Shown one piece after another: positions 34,804 through 46,583 of a stretch of DNA of 64,000 bases. Source of the DNA: Embiotoca jacksoni (taxonomy: Eukaryota; Chordata; Actinopteri; Embiotocidae). The notes under the pieces were generated by a model. That model did no database searches and was not told the DNA's origin. It was given only the letters and a program-made list of their open reading frames with translations. A program made the translations under genes and the position numbers. The stretch lies in the NCBI GenBank assembly GCA_022577435.1, contig JAKOON010000020.1, positions 9,453,324 through 9,517,323 of the forward strand, given 5' to 3'. Numbering within the stretch: position 1 is the first letter of the stretch; each line of letters begins with the position of its first letter.

Positions 34804-36091
34804 TGCTGCCATTATGGATTTACTGCCCACCGCTTCAGGGCAGCTGGGTGGCGGTGCAGGGCAAAAAGGCCTGGTCAAGGCTGTTTCCTCCTCTCGCAGC
34901 CCAAAAGGATACAGCCTGCTGACAGATACCTGCTCTGAGCTGACAGAACACTTCCTCCTCCAAAATATGTACACATCACATTTAGCTGACACGCTGTATC
35001 CACAGTGACTTAACAAATGCACAGACGGTGGCTGCTGCTGCACCAACGCTGTTGTGTTTCTGGCACACAGCGCCTGCTCTTTTGGTTAAGACAGAAAGCC
35101 TGACGGTCATTCGAGAAGATTACTACTGGAATTCACTGAAGTTTTGTAAATACTAAAATATTTCTGATAATTTATAAAAAATATATATTTCAGCATATGG
35201 TGATTTTACCAATATATTTAATCAAATACTTTATGACACCAAAATGATGAATCCTATTTAGTATTTGTTAGAATATCTTGTTGAACATTAAAAAAAATGA
35301 TGCCGTCTTTTTAAGAGTAATAATTCACATCCTGGCTTCATTCCTCATTAAATTAGATAAATACTTTTCTTCAATTAATTACGACTTTTCGAATTACTGT
35401 TTTGTTCAGCAGGCATTCCTCTGATATTTTAACTTAAATTGCAACTGAATGGTAAAAATAAACTGAATAATTACAGACAATTAGAAAGCAAACATGCTTC
35501 ACTTGGTTCAAAATAGATGTGCAAGAATGTAATCCTGAATAACTATGTATTAAAAAGAATTTGCAGCCACTCCACGCTAGCTGGCAGATTGTTGTATTTC
35601 TAGCTGCAATATCTAACCCATGGATTTTCCGACATATGCAGACCCACTAGCGGACCAAAGCTAAACCACATACTGAGATGCACCCTCAGACAATCGACCC
35701 TCCACATTTTCTGGTATCAGTTGCAAGGAAACAATCCCTGCTGACCTTTTTCATTTTATGACACAGCCCACCAAGTGTCCTGAAGTTGCCGCTTATGATT
35801 ATCTTTAGTTTTTGCCCACCCCTCCTGCTCCTCCTGTTTTACTTGTTGGTAGTTCAGACCTGCAAGCTTTTGGTAATGCAATCCCCCCGCTGAGCACTTC
35901 ACTGTCAGCATGCCTCATGTCTGTCCGGAGAGCTCTGGTCGCTGTCACAGGAGTGCATTGTTATTTTGGAAGTAGCATGTGTTTGTCTAACTGAGGCTCG
36001 GGTTTCCTGGTTCTCCAGCGGGAGTCCACTTGCTTTGGTCTGCAAAGGAGCTATGACGGATGGTGACCCCAGCAGTCGCAGTGTGACAACA
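34803..36091. other. Non-coding stretch
   Basis: 34810-35100 is mixed and moderately G+C-rich. 35130-35560 is strongly AT-rich. 35800-36080 is mixed, ending at the C run. No gene was recognised. Confidence 0.45.
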
Positions 36092-36121
36092 CCCCCCCCC
36101 CCCCCCCCACCACCACCACCT
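36092..36121. repeat. C17 homopolymer joined to (CAC) triplets
   Basis: Seventeen consecutive C (36092-36108) then CACCACCACCACC. It is a G-run on the minus strand and potential i-motif/G-quadruplex DNA. Confidence 0.93.
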
Positions 36122-37008
36122 CCCTCCCCCATGGCTCTCTCCACACATTCCCATTCTTATTTATGAGGGCCAAAATGAACAAGAGAGGTGTGCAGCCCTG
36201 CAGCTGCACTAAAGGTGTCCAGGTTAAATATTTATTTTATTTTGGATCTAATACAATGATGTGGACTGTTTTACATGTAGGCTAAAATGGTGACGATCTT
36301 GTTTCTTAATAATAAATAAAGTAATCATTCCCTGATGTACTGATAACAGTAGGCTATAAAGTGCCTGTTTTCAAAGCCTACTTTGGCCCTGGAGAAGGAA
36401 ATTGAGTGAGATCGGTCAAGATGGAATCTTGACTCTGGATGTGAATGTGAATCTGCCATGTTATGCTTCATTTGATAATTGATAGAGCGGGTTAATTGCC
36501 TTGATCAAAGGTCAGGAGATTTAGTATTCTGAGGTTAGGCTGCAGGACTTGAATCAGACACGTCAAATGTTTAGAAGATGAAAACCTAATGCACTCATGG
36601 GACTCTGGCCAATTAAGAAATTTAAGAATGTTTTATTCTAATCGACAGTGATATCAGTTACAGACATCCACATTTAGCCTGATGAATATTCATGAAACCT
36701 CTTCTCTGAGCCTATCGAGCGCATATTAATTTTAGAAACCCGTGTCTGGAGTCCAGAGACGTGATCACATTTCCCTGTAGCATCAATCCTAATATGCAGA
36801 TGAATGCTCTTTTAAACCTAGCACGAGCCTCTGAGGTGCATTTGATATTTCATTCATGTGAACGACTGTAGAAAAAAAGAAAGGAAAAGGAAATGGCTAA
36901 AACAAACAAAAATACCCACAATACCCCAGTGTGAACTCTCCAGAGGTTGTGCATAATTACACCGCGGAGCACCTCACCTGAACACCTCTCGCTGCCTGTC
37001 AGCGATGT
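36122..37008. other. Non-coding stretch, candidate conserved element at its 3' part
   Basis: 36660-36850 is mixed sequence with GAATATTCATGAAA, CATATTAATTTTAG and ATATGCAGATGAATGC, the kind of homeodomain/POU-rich composition found in vertebrate conserved non-coding elements. No gene was recognised. Confidence 0.4.
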
Positions 37009-37011
37009 GCG

Positions 37012-37050
<39 letters not shown>

Positions 37051-37094
37051 GCGCACACACACACGCACGCACGCGCACGCACGCACACGCACAC
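37009..37094. repeat. Interrupted CA/CG microsatellite
   Basis: CA repeats with many CG steps (CACGCGCACAC). Fully alternating purine-pyrimidine, so a Z-DNA candidate. Confidence 0.93.
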
Positions 37095-37159
37095 AGCCTT
37101 TTTCATTTTTCCTCTCACAAACACAGTCACAAAACCCTCGCTTCCCTTTTTCTCTCGCT

Positions 37160-37161
<2 letters not shown>

Positions 37162-37219
<58 letters not shown>
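37162..37219. repeat. (CA)29 microsatellite
   Basis: Perfect CA repeat after a CT-rich lead. A small CpG-richer patch follows to about 37300. Confidence 0.97.
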
Positions 37220-37222
<3 letters not shown>

Positions 37223-39208
37223 TAACACGCGCACCAATACATAGACCAGCGCATCAGCAAAGAGCATTGCGGCTCTGCGGCCGACCACGGCGTCCACAAG
37301 GGAGAAATCTTCAGCTCATTTCTGACCCATGCTGCCGAGGTGTTAATTGCCCTCCTGAGTTGGCAGAATTTTCAGGGTAAAAGGTGCTATCCTTGATGGA
37401 TCAGCACTGTTGCCACCAGTGACTGATTCTTTCAACTTGGACGTGTACCATGCATATCCTATATCTCATTAAAACCGCCTGCAGGATGGGGAGCTGGGCT
37501 GTTGGGGAGGCACGTGTGCAGACAGACACATTTGTTTGCAAAAGCATACATAAGCTAAATTTCTGTCAAGCAAATAACAAAACAACAACTTTGAAATATG
37601 ACCACTGAATAGTGAATTTAAGTGGCCATCAACAATGGCTCAATTAACTGAAAAAGCCAGAGATGGGGACCTGAAGACTTGGTACTGGAGACAAACATGA
37701 ACCTTTTACTTACCCTTAAGCCCTTTTTTCCCACCAACTATCAAAATTGTTCATGCTTTGTGACTTACCCACCATCTCCTTCAGACGTCTACTGATTAAA
37801 GTGCAAAAATCAAACTACATACAGTGTATTTTCTATGCCGCGGCCCTCAGAGACTAACATATGCTTGCAAAAGTGCCCAACGTTTGTTGTGTCTCAAATT
37901 CTATAGTTTGCAGAAGTTTGATTCAATGCAAACATTTTTGTCAGCCCTTTTTAAGGATGATATGATATGAAAATGTAGGGACTCAAAGTGTATGCGCTGT
38001 ACTAAGACAGGGTCTCCATACGTGACAAGTCTTCAAAACTAACAATATGAAGGCCAAAGAATCATACTGGTGGGATTCAATCACAAAGTTTGACTCAATT
38101 AGCAGTGCAAAAAACAGAGACTATCCTCTTCCAAAACTACAAACCCATAGGTCTTTTGTGCAAGCAGCTTATTACGAATCACAGCTACGTTTTAAAGTTA
38201 AATAACCTTATAATTTTAAACCAATAGGGTGGGTTTTGTGCTTGAACTTGACCAGCAGCGCTAATTTAGTAGACACTTTTGTTGGTCGTATTGACAAATG
38301 ACCTATACGGTTGTGTGGATTAGGAGACTTGTTGAACTGCGTCTGTGGTATTACAGAGGATCTTAAAATGTAATTGATTTTATGTTTTATTTACCTTAAT
38401 AATATTTATTAAACCAATAGAAAACGTTGTTTTCTCAATAATGATCAGTTGGAAAACAAAAATTTCAGGTTTTTATTATTCATGTCAAACCTTCAGTAAT
38501 GTATGAGTTCCAGTCATGGTTAAATGCAGGTTTTAGTTTGATTCAGGTCAGTCAATCTAAAATGCAAATGAAAACTTCGGTTCTCATACCAAGTAAAAGC
38601 TTAATTCCCTGTTCTTCCATTATGGACTGATACGTGCCTTTTTATGGTAGTGTTTTTGAAGGAAATCCACTTTCTGGACCAATTAAACTCAAAGTAATTC
38701 CATCCTCCCTTTTATAGATGTTCCAGTGATGCAGTGAGAAATATTGTTGAGCATTTTGTGAATGTGTCCTTGTAGCGGCGCAGCAGACCAGACATGGAGG
38801 CTTTGATAAAGACGTCAATTCAATTGAAAGGAAGCCTGTGTGTACGTTTGCATGGACACTTTAATATATTCCGTTATAATTGAGAAAACAATCAGTACAT
38901 GAAGTTTATGATTAAATGTAAAAGATCCATTGTAGTTCTTTAACTCATTTCAAAGCAAATCTGAAATAGTCACATGACTTCAAATGGTGGGTAAGCTGGT
39001 ATAATGGTATGTTAACATGTCTTTAGCCATGTGGAAGTCTGATGTGTTTACATCTGTACATTTCTGAACCTGTTAAACGTAAATATGTTTTTGTGTATGT
39101 GTGCTTGCAAATGCAGCGTTTGATGAAATCATTCATACCGTGCTTCCATTTACGTACAACTCAAAAGGAAATAACTGAGCTCATGAGCAACTGTGTCTCA
39201 GCCGCACG

Positions 39209-39212
<4 letters not shown>
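37220..39212. other. Non-coding stretch
   Basis: 37220-37500 is mixed with several CpG. The remainder is AT-rich and holds the second copy of a dispersed repeat (38203-38340). No gene was recognised. Confidence 0.45.
38203..38340. repeat. Dispersed teleost-type repeat, copy 2
   Basis: Same-orientation match to 23030-23205 through the ordered blocks listed for that copy. Clearly diverged, so an old insertion. Confidence 0.5.
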
Positions 39213-39280
<68 letters not shown>

Positions 39281-39287
39281 ACACACA
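39213..39287. repeat. (CA)n microsatellite with one extra C
   Basis: CA repeats at 39213-39279, a CC step, then four more units. Confidence 0.96.
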
Positions 39288-42200
39288 GGGTTCCCACACT
39301 GGGCTATTAATGAGCCAACAAATTATACAATCTGCTTGCCTTTTTATGTCCATTGCACTAGATGGTTAAATGTGACCACATTTGATCTTTGTTCTCTTTT
39401 TCTTAGAAAACATTTCAACCCTTTTTTTGGCAACATGTCCTTGTAACTACATGACAAGACAGATAATATGTTATTCCATTTCAAAATGACTCACATGAGC
39501 ATTTGCCTCCCCTGTGGTGACATTTTAGTTAAGTTTAAGCAACTAAAACTAACTGATTCAGGAAAGATTGCAGTCACGCTTAAGCGAAAACAACATCCAC
39601 CACTTCAATCTCCACACTGATACTTTTTTAAATAAGGATGGAGTTAGGGGTGTAATCTATTACAGGTACCAGGGTTGACAACATGTACAGCATTATTAAG
39701 GTGGATCAAACAATAATTTATCACAAATCGTTTTACCTGTTTCTGGTGTCAATTGTAAATGAACTGATTTTGCCGTCTGGATACATTTTCCCTGAGGTCC
39801 ATGGAGGACGTGCAGTATTTTGGTCAAATCTTAGCAACATCATGGGGAGACTGCCTTTAGCTACTGCTACAAGCCGCTGAATCATGCTACCTTGTCATAC
39901 ACGGTGCGCTCCAACACGGCCGTCTTTTAAAACTAAAACGAAAGTATTACTTTTTAGCTGTATCTGTCATTAGGTTGTTTTGCTGGTTTTTATAAATATT
40001 TTATTTTAGTTTGACTCCTTTTATTGGTCTGAGCTTACATGTTTTACCCTCGTATTGGTAAACTATTGGTTCTAACTGTATTATCTGTTTGTTTTAATTG
40101 CATGAATGTATGTCTAATGTTTGATCTTTACATTACCCACATACTTTGTGTGGCTGCAACCTCTGTGGTAGCTCACACTTTGTGCAGCACATTCTGCCTC
40201 CAGCTGAAATGAAATGTGCTCTATAAATACAATTTTGCTGACTTGCTCCCTCATAAACTTAAATAATATAATTAGTATAATATATTAGTTTGATAAGAAC
40301 ACCTTTTCAAATGGTCATTCATGCATATTGTGGTGTATTTACAGTTATGGTTAGCAGTGACATTTGAGTCAACCAGCACATCATTGCAGTTGTTAACATT
40401 CAACTATTTTATTGGAAACATTTCCACTGTGACTGAAATGCTTATATTTTAAGCTGTTCTTCATCCAATATTAAGACTACAGCCAGAAGCACTTTACACA
40501 TGTCCAACACATTTGGGACAATGCATACACATACATAGATGTTCTTGTGTATGAGCATATGTTGAAATAAAAAACACATGTCATGAATACAGAGGCAAGC
40601 AGATGTCTGCATTCATTCACACAGACACAACCAGCCACTAAGTATTAACATAATAATTTGCATGGACTATATTGTATACAGTTCATTTGATATTCAAAAG
40701 TAACTTTGAAACCACATGTATTTTATATCAACTTAATTACTACTTCAATAAAAACACATACTTCAAATTTTGAGTTTCAGTTTCACATCAAAACCAATCA
40801 CTGACAACCTTTAATTCAGTTGGAAATTAGAATAAATTCCATCAGAAAAACATACCAAATGTTCGCAGAAATTCTTTCCCAGGGCTCAAATAAAATATTA
40901 ACCTTTCGTGTTCACAAACCCACCTCACCTCAACTCCCTCCACCGCAACCTGAAACCTCTATTCCCAGGAATCCCACCTTAAACCTTGTCTGAGTATTAA
41001 TAAAAATATCCAACTATTTGGTAACATCAATACCTTCACCGGTCACTTCTCTGAAATTACTCACATAATTTATCTAAAATTAAATATCTGTTAATCAAAT
41101 GAAGTGAAATAGTTGCATTAAATGTAAATTAATTTCATGCACTACAACAGTTATGAGCACTCAGCTGCATACAGTACATTAACAAAGAATGTTGTGAATT
41201 ATTTTTCATGTGGTGAAATTAGTGTTGCTGCATGCTGTTGTACATTTTCAGACACTGAAAGATGATGCATTCATTGAACGTTGACACTCATCCATACAAC
41301 ATTCATTCTGGCCTTGAGGATACTTTTTGTCTGATACGATTGATTTAAGAGAGAAATGAATCCATCGGTGCACCCGAGCTTAGCGAAACATGAAAAATTG
41401 ACAGGGAGAATTTGTAGCCTGACAGAAAAATTAACATTTAATTAGGTGTAATTGTCCAGTCAGATTCATTTAATCCACCAATCAGATCTCGTTCAGCTGT
41501 TATGGATGATGCTTTGCCATACAGTATATTGTTTCATAAATATAAAAATCACTTGCTCTCAGTACTCTTTAGTTAATTTCTTGTTGTTTATCCATTTTTT
41601 TGAAAGATGGCATGTTGTTTTTACAAAGGATTATTTCAAGGTGATCTACCATCTTTAGTAAACTATTGATTTCTATATAGTCCTATCTGAAAATGTCCAT
41701 TCTTATCTACGCTTTGTGGTCTGGTTAAGTATCATTTTAGAAAATGATTGATTTATTCATATTTTTAGGTGAAGTTAATTTTATTTCCATTTTAGCTGGC
41801 TACAAAAATAGGATGAAATATTCATTTCATGTAATTCATTTTTATCACTATTCATTGGAGACAAACTCGGAAAGACGGATATCATGAAGGCAGGTAGACA
41901 GCAGCCTCTCTCACATGCACACACACGCACATTCGCACAGCAAGGGGGCCTGTGTGAACCGGGGCAGATATATGGCTGCAGGTCCACTCCCAGACTCTGT
42001 GGGCTTTGGGGACTTCACTTACTGGTTCCAGGCCCTGTGTCTCCCCTGTCATCAGTACAAAAAAGTCCAGTAAAACACCTGTTCTACACATCTAGGGAAC
42101 AGCAGCACTGCTCAGCTATTACAGTGAGAGGTCTACCGGGGACTATAGACAAATATGCTTGTTCCTCGAACTACTGGTTTTAATCCATACTGAAAATGTG

Positions 42201-42415
42201 AATTAAAATACAATTATAATCTGACATTTTGTTTTGTTTAATTCAACTGCTGTTCTGGGCTGATATATTTTTTTGACATACTGTAACTTTGATTAGCCAA
42301 GAAAGCTTTCACATTTGCTGTTTTATTATCAACAACTGATGATGTGTGATAGTTTCTGTTTTGTGAAAAATGTTCTGCTGGATTGTAAACAAATTATTAT
42401 AATTCCTCAGCATTG

Positions 42416-42417
<2 letters not shown>
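39288..42417. other. Non-coding stretch
   Basis: 39980-40247 is a dispersed-repeat tail (separate entry). The rest is AT-rich. 41270-41470 is mixed, unique-looking sequence with ATTTAATTAGGTGTAATTG and could be regulatory. No gene was recognised. Confidence 0.4.
39980..40247 (+). repeat. Dispersed repeat 3' tail, copy 2
   Basis: Ends GAAATGTGCTCTATAAATAC then AATTTTGCTGACTTG, the commonest form of a tail seen all over teleost genomes. The preceding 200 bp (TGCAACCTCTGTGGTAGCTC) fits the same element. Which LINE or SINE it comes from is not determined. Confidence 0.45.

Positions 42418-42492
<75 letters not shown>
42418..42492. repeat. (AT)37 microsatellite
   Basis: Perfect AT repeat of about 75 bp. 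It is self-complementary and can extrude as a cruciform. Confidence 0.97.
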
Positions 42493-42493
<1 letters not shown>

Positions 42494-43514
42494 TTTCACC
42501 TGAGAATTTAAAAGTGATGAACATCATGGGTGCCAACAGAAACAACCTTTGATATAAAATTGCACGAAAAACATTCTAAAAGTCTTTATATATGCAGGCA
42601 TGCACAACATGACAAATCAGGATAAGGGTGTTTTAGAGTTGAAGTGCATCAAAGTAAAAAATAAAAAAAGTTACATTAGTAATAGGACCTGGTTTACAAA
42701 ATGAAAAACATCAAATTTGAAAAGTCAGGTTCAAATGAAAGTCATCTTAAAATACAAAAGGCTATGATACATCTCTGCTGAATGAGAGGCAAAACCATTA
42801 CAGCAGCAACCCCACAGAACCAAAAGTAAACACATAAACAGAATGTACATGTTTGGTGCCTTCAGGAGTGTCTGCTACTTAATAAATATCTCAGCTCAAG
42901 GAGGTATGTGTTAACAGACTCATTATGGGCTAAGTGTTGAACTGACCTATGTATAGTAGCAATGGCATTCCTGCTATTTAGACTGCATTAAATACATTGG
43001 AGCACAGCACGTTGTTTAGGATTTAAATAGCAAAGACAGACAGGGAGGTGATTTGAGACAACTGAAGCTGCATTGCTTGCTATCAACAGTCCTACATCTT
43101 TAATGTTGAGAGTTTACTGAGAAATCCAAGAGAGGTACAACAGCCATTTGATCCAAAGCCGCGACACTAAAACTGGCCTTCACCTTGGTTGCTTTCAGTT
43201 TTGGAATAGAATAAATTTCTTTATCCAAAATGCATCCAACCGTGTAGTTTTACCTCTGAAACATCAAAAGCAATTTCAGATTTCTTGGCAATTAATGGAC
43301 AGCATGTTAGATTTAAACTGAAAATGATATAAAAAAAATTATGAAGAGGTTAGTGGAAATACTTGCTATTGCTTCAGTCATGGCCTAATTTAGTTAAGCT
43401 TTATTTTTAAATTTAGGACATCTGAATTGGAACTCAGGAGTACCAAAAAAAAAGACAAAATCATATGGACACCGATGTTCAACTGTTAACCTGCCTGTCC
43501 TTTACTAACACAAT

Positions 43515-43530
43515 ACTGCCATCTAATGAC
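43515..43530 (-). promoter_or_regulatory. CTCF-like motif
   Basis: On the minus strand the sequence is GTCATTAGATGGCAGT, close to the vertebrate CTCF core CCASYAGRKGGCA (first base T instead of C, fourth base T). CTCF would make loop anchors or insulators. Occupancy is unknown, and such motifs also occur in dispersed repeats. Confidence 0.3.
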
Positions 43531-45975
43531 AAACAGACCACACAGACTACATCCTGGTGAGATTTCTGTACAAGGCATTTAGTCCCTATTTAATCTCACA
43601 CACTCATACACATACGTGTTCCAAGGGAAAAACGGATGGGTTTTTTTCTCAAAGAATCTTTTATGGTATTGTGACTGAGGTCAGACAGCAACGGTATTTG
43701 AATATTTCTTTATAATTAACTGTTTCTCTAGAGCTTCAAACTGAATTTTCTGGGTCCAAATTTCCTTTCAAAGGTTTTTTTCATGAAAGACTAATGTGTA
43801 ATGTATACTTTGATTTTGGGTCACAGGTTCAAATTTTACATTGCATTTAATGTAGTGTAGTGATCATTTGGTGCTTTTTTTAAATCCCAACTGCACGTAT
43901 GAAAAGAGAGAAAAATCTTTCATCACATTTATGTAATCTAATTGCAAAAATACCTTCACAATCGAAAGTGATGGGAACACCACAAATAATAGAATATCAA
44001 ATAAAATAAAAAGTCACACATATCCACTGTATAAAACTAAATTTTCTAGATTCATGTTTTAACTAAAACTTTAAGGTAACTCAAGGCATTACAATGAGCC
44101 AAAGGGTGACCTTAAAACTAATAAAAGTTGTATTTCTTACATCGGTGTGGTTAGGCTTTAAATATCTTGAGGGACAAACTCTATATCTGAATAGACATGA
44201 TGAAATTATGATATTTCATGAAAAAAAAACATTAATCCTTTTCAAACCGCCATAATTCTCCATTTTAAAATGTTCCTCTTCATGCAGCATGACCTTTACT
44301 GGAGTGAAAACAATTTCAGAGTGGAGTCTCCTCTATATTTCCCTGGAGCCCACAGACAACAAAGGGGACTATTACCCAAATATAATCCTCTAAAAGGAAA
44401 TCAGCTGAGTCCTTCTCTATTTATGTGGTCGCATTTGGGGCTCAGTAGTGCAATTTGTACTGAATGTGTCAACCCAAATGACTACACACAAACACCTCTT
44501 TTTCTGTTTTCCTGTCCAAAGTCGATCCATTCTCCTTCCATGGCATTCAAAGATGAAAAGTGCTCAGCAGCTCTACGAAAAAAACATTATTCGGTAGCAG
44601 TTATTCTATGTTGTTGTTTGTTTGTTGAAGTTTGACTTTCTGTGGGTGGCTGTGTTCTTTGGTCCTCTAATATCTGTATTACTATGATTAAAGCGCAGTA
44701 AAATAGGTAAGCTGCTGCCATATACACTGTAGCTGCTTTGATTAGACATGGTGCGATCTGGTACAAACAGGTGACATGCATGCGTCCTACCAAAAGATTC
44801 AGATGCACCCTGTAGGGACACAGGACAGGATGGTATGGCAAACCTAAATTCAGTGTTCCCACACTCAATGCAGATATAATATGAAGCTACCTGGCCTGTT
44901 TGGAACCAAGGGAAAGGCTAGATACTGTGGGTAGCTCTGGCTAAATAGCTTAGTGAATATGCAGTACAGAGCAGGTGGAAGAGCGGTGGGAGAGCAAGTA
45001 GGAGGCAAGCAAACTGACAAAGTCTAGTTAAGCTGCTGTGTGTCAGTGAGGCGCAATGTAGCTCTGTTAAAGCGACGTTAAAGACTGGATATCGAACAAA
45101 AGCACTTAACAGCAGCAAGATGCCAAGGAGACGCTGTAACATGCTTAGAAATGATTTGATGTGCCCATGGGACTCAGCTGGTGTCCAACATTCGAGTTTA
45201 TCAAACATGACCCAAGAAAGACAAAATATTAAATAAAACAACACACACAAGCAGTTTCCATATGTTATTATGAACTCAATTGAGGTTTGGAGGTTTTGGA
45301 CACGTGTTGTTCTTTCAACTATTTGAATATTTTTTCCGCTGATCCAATTTCCTATTACATCATATTTCCCTATCCTAGACATAGTTTTCCTTTGGGTTGT
45401 TAACTGGAAATAATCACTTAATTTCCATGCAAGGCACATGCTGGTCATATTTTCTTATGAGTTACTGGAAAGGCAGAAACACAAACCCCTTGCTATCCAT
45501 GTCACATGTTAGCTGAAGAAAAAAATATTCCTCCGACCACTTCAGTTTGAAACATTCCTTTACTATGAGCTACAGTTGTATTCACTTTTACGGTACAGGA
45601 ATAGAAGGACACGCTGAAGATTTGAAGGGATTCCTATTGCACAGCTACCATCTATAATTGTTCAAATTAGATTTCCTGGAAAACTAAAGTCTGAACTAAA
45701 AGTTGGCTGGTAATCACCATTACCCACTGGTACTGTTCTGTCTGTAACTTCAGTACCATTAGGAAACGAGCATTGCATTTTTAAGAATAAGAGCCTGTTG
45801 ATGTAACAGCATCAGCAAAAACACGTGTCCGTTACCTCAGCCAACTCGGTAAGTATGTGAACATCTGATTCGTTATGCATGACAGTGATGTTTGTCCTCC
45901 CAAATATGTTTTGTGTATTTATGATACTATCAAATATTCGATCAGATAAAGTTACCTAATTGTCTACAGTTTCCA

Positions 45976-45993
45976 ATGAACTCCGGAGTTCAT
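45976..45993. promoter_or_regulatory. 18-bp perfect palindrome
   Basis: ATGAACTCCGGAGTTCAT is its own reverse complement. It could bind a dimeric factor. It lies 13 bp before a perfect CRE. Confidence 0.45.
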
Positions 45994-46006
45994 ATGAGAA
46001 AACGGC

Positions 46007-46014
46007 TGACGTCA
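46007..46014. promoter_or_regulatory. cAMP response element consensus (TGACGTCA)
   Basis: An exact palindromic CREB/ATF site, followed by CCATTGTTT, a SOX-like core. CpG-containing full CREs are rare in AT-rich non-coding DNA. Confidence 0.4.
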
Positions 46015-46332
46015 CCATTGTTTATCCAAATGCTGCAACTTGCTGTATGCATTTCAAATTAAAACCCTGGTTTCAAATTCAATAATAGACTCTGACCATG
46101 TCTTGTTACTCTAATAATGGTTGTCACCTTGATTAAATAAATGTATGTTGTGCGCCTGATCAATATTTCATGGTGTATTTTATACACTGTAGACATACAG
46201 AATATGAATCATGATTCACTGATAGCAGCTGATAGACATGCCAACATGCGAATTGAAGGAGTACTGGGACTTATTTTTTTTCCGCTTTAAGCATAAACGC
46301 ACAGGCACACACCATGAAATATAGAAACATAA

Positions 46333-46494
46333 CATGATAAAAAAAAATACTCTTCAATCAAACCAACACACTTAACAACACACTAACAGTCACACGACAC
46401 ACACATACACACACACAAATGCCAAAAGCATGATAAAAAAAAAGTACTCTTCAATCAAACCAACACACTTAACAACACATTAACAGCCACACGA

Positions 46495-46574
<80 letters not shown>

Positions 46575-46583
46575 TGCCAAAAG
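46333..46583. repeat. Tandem duplication, unit 96 bp, second copy carrying an expanded CA array
   Basis: Copy A is 46333-46428 and copy B is 46429-46583. Both begin CATGATAAAAAAAAA and share TACTCTTCAATCAAACCAAC, then ACACTTAACAACACA, and end CACAAATGCCAAAAG. Outside the CA part they differ at only about three positions, so the duplication is recent. Copy A has a short interrupted CA run; copy B has about 35 uninterrupted AC units (46502-46572). Confidence 0.93.

Larger units (their letters stand above)
42493..46332. other. Non-coding stretch, AT-rich
   Basis: The longest motif-free minus-strand frame in this part (44918-45448, about 176 codons) shows no domain, and its composition gives no reason to call it a gene. 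A CTCF-like motif is at 43515-43530. A palindrome and a CRE are at 45976-46014 (separate entries). Confidence 0.4.

Noticed and set aside
39640..39960. Possible hAT-type start AGGGGTGTAATCTATTAC
   Set aside because: No matching inverted end and no target-site duplication could be found.
44918..45448. 176-codon minus-strand open frame
   Set aside because: No recognisable domain, motif or splice context, and overlapping frames elsewhere are similar. It is long for chance but gives nothing to support a gene; kept only as a note.
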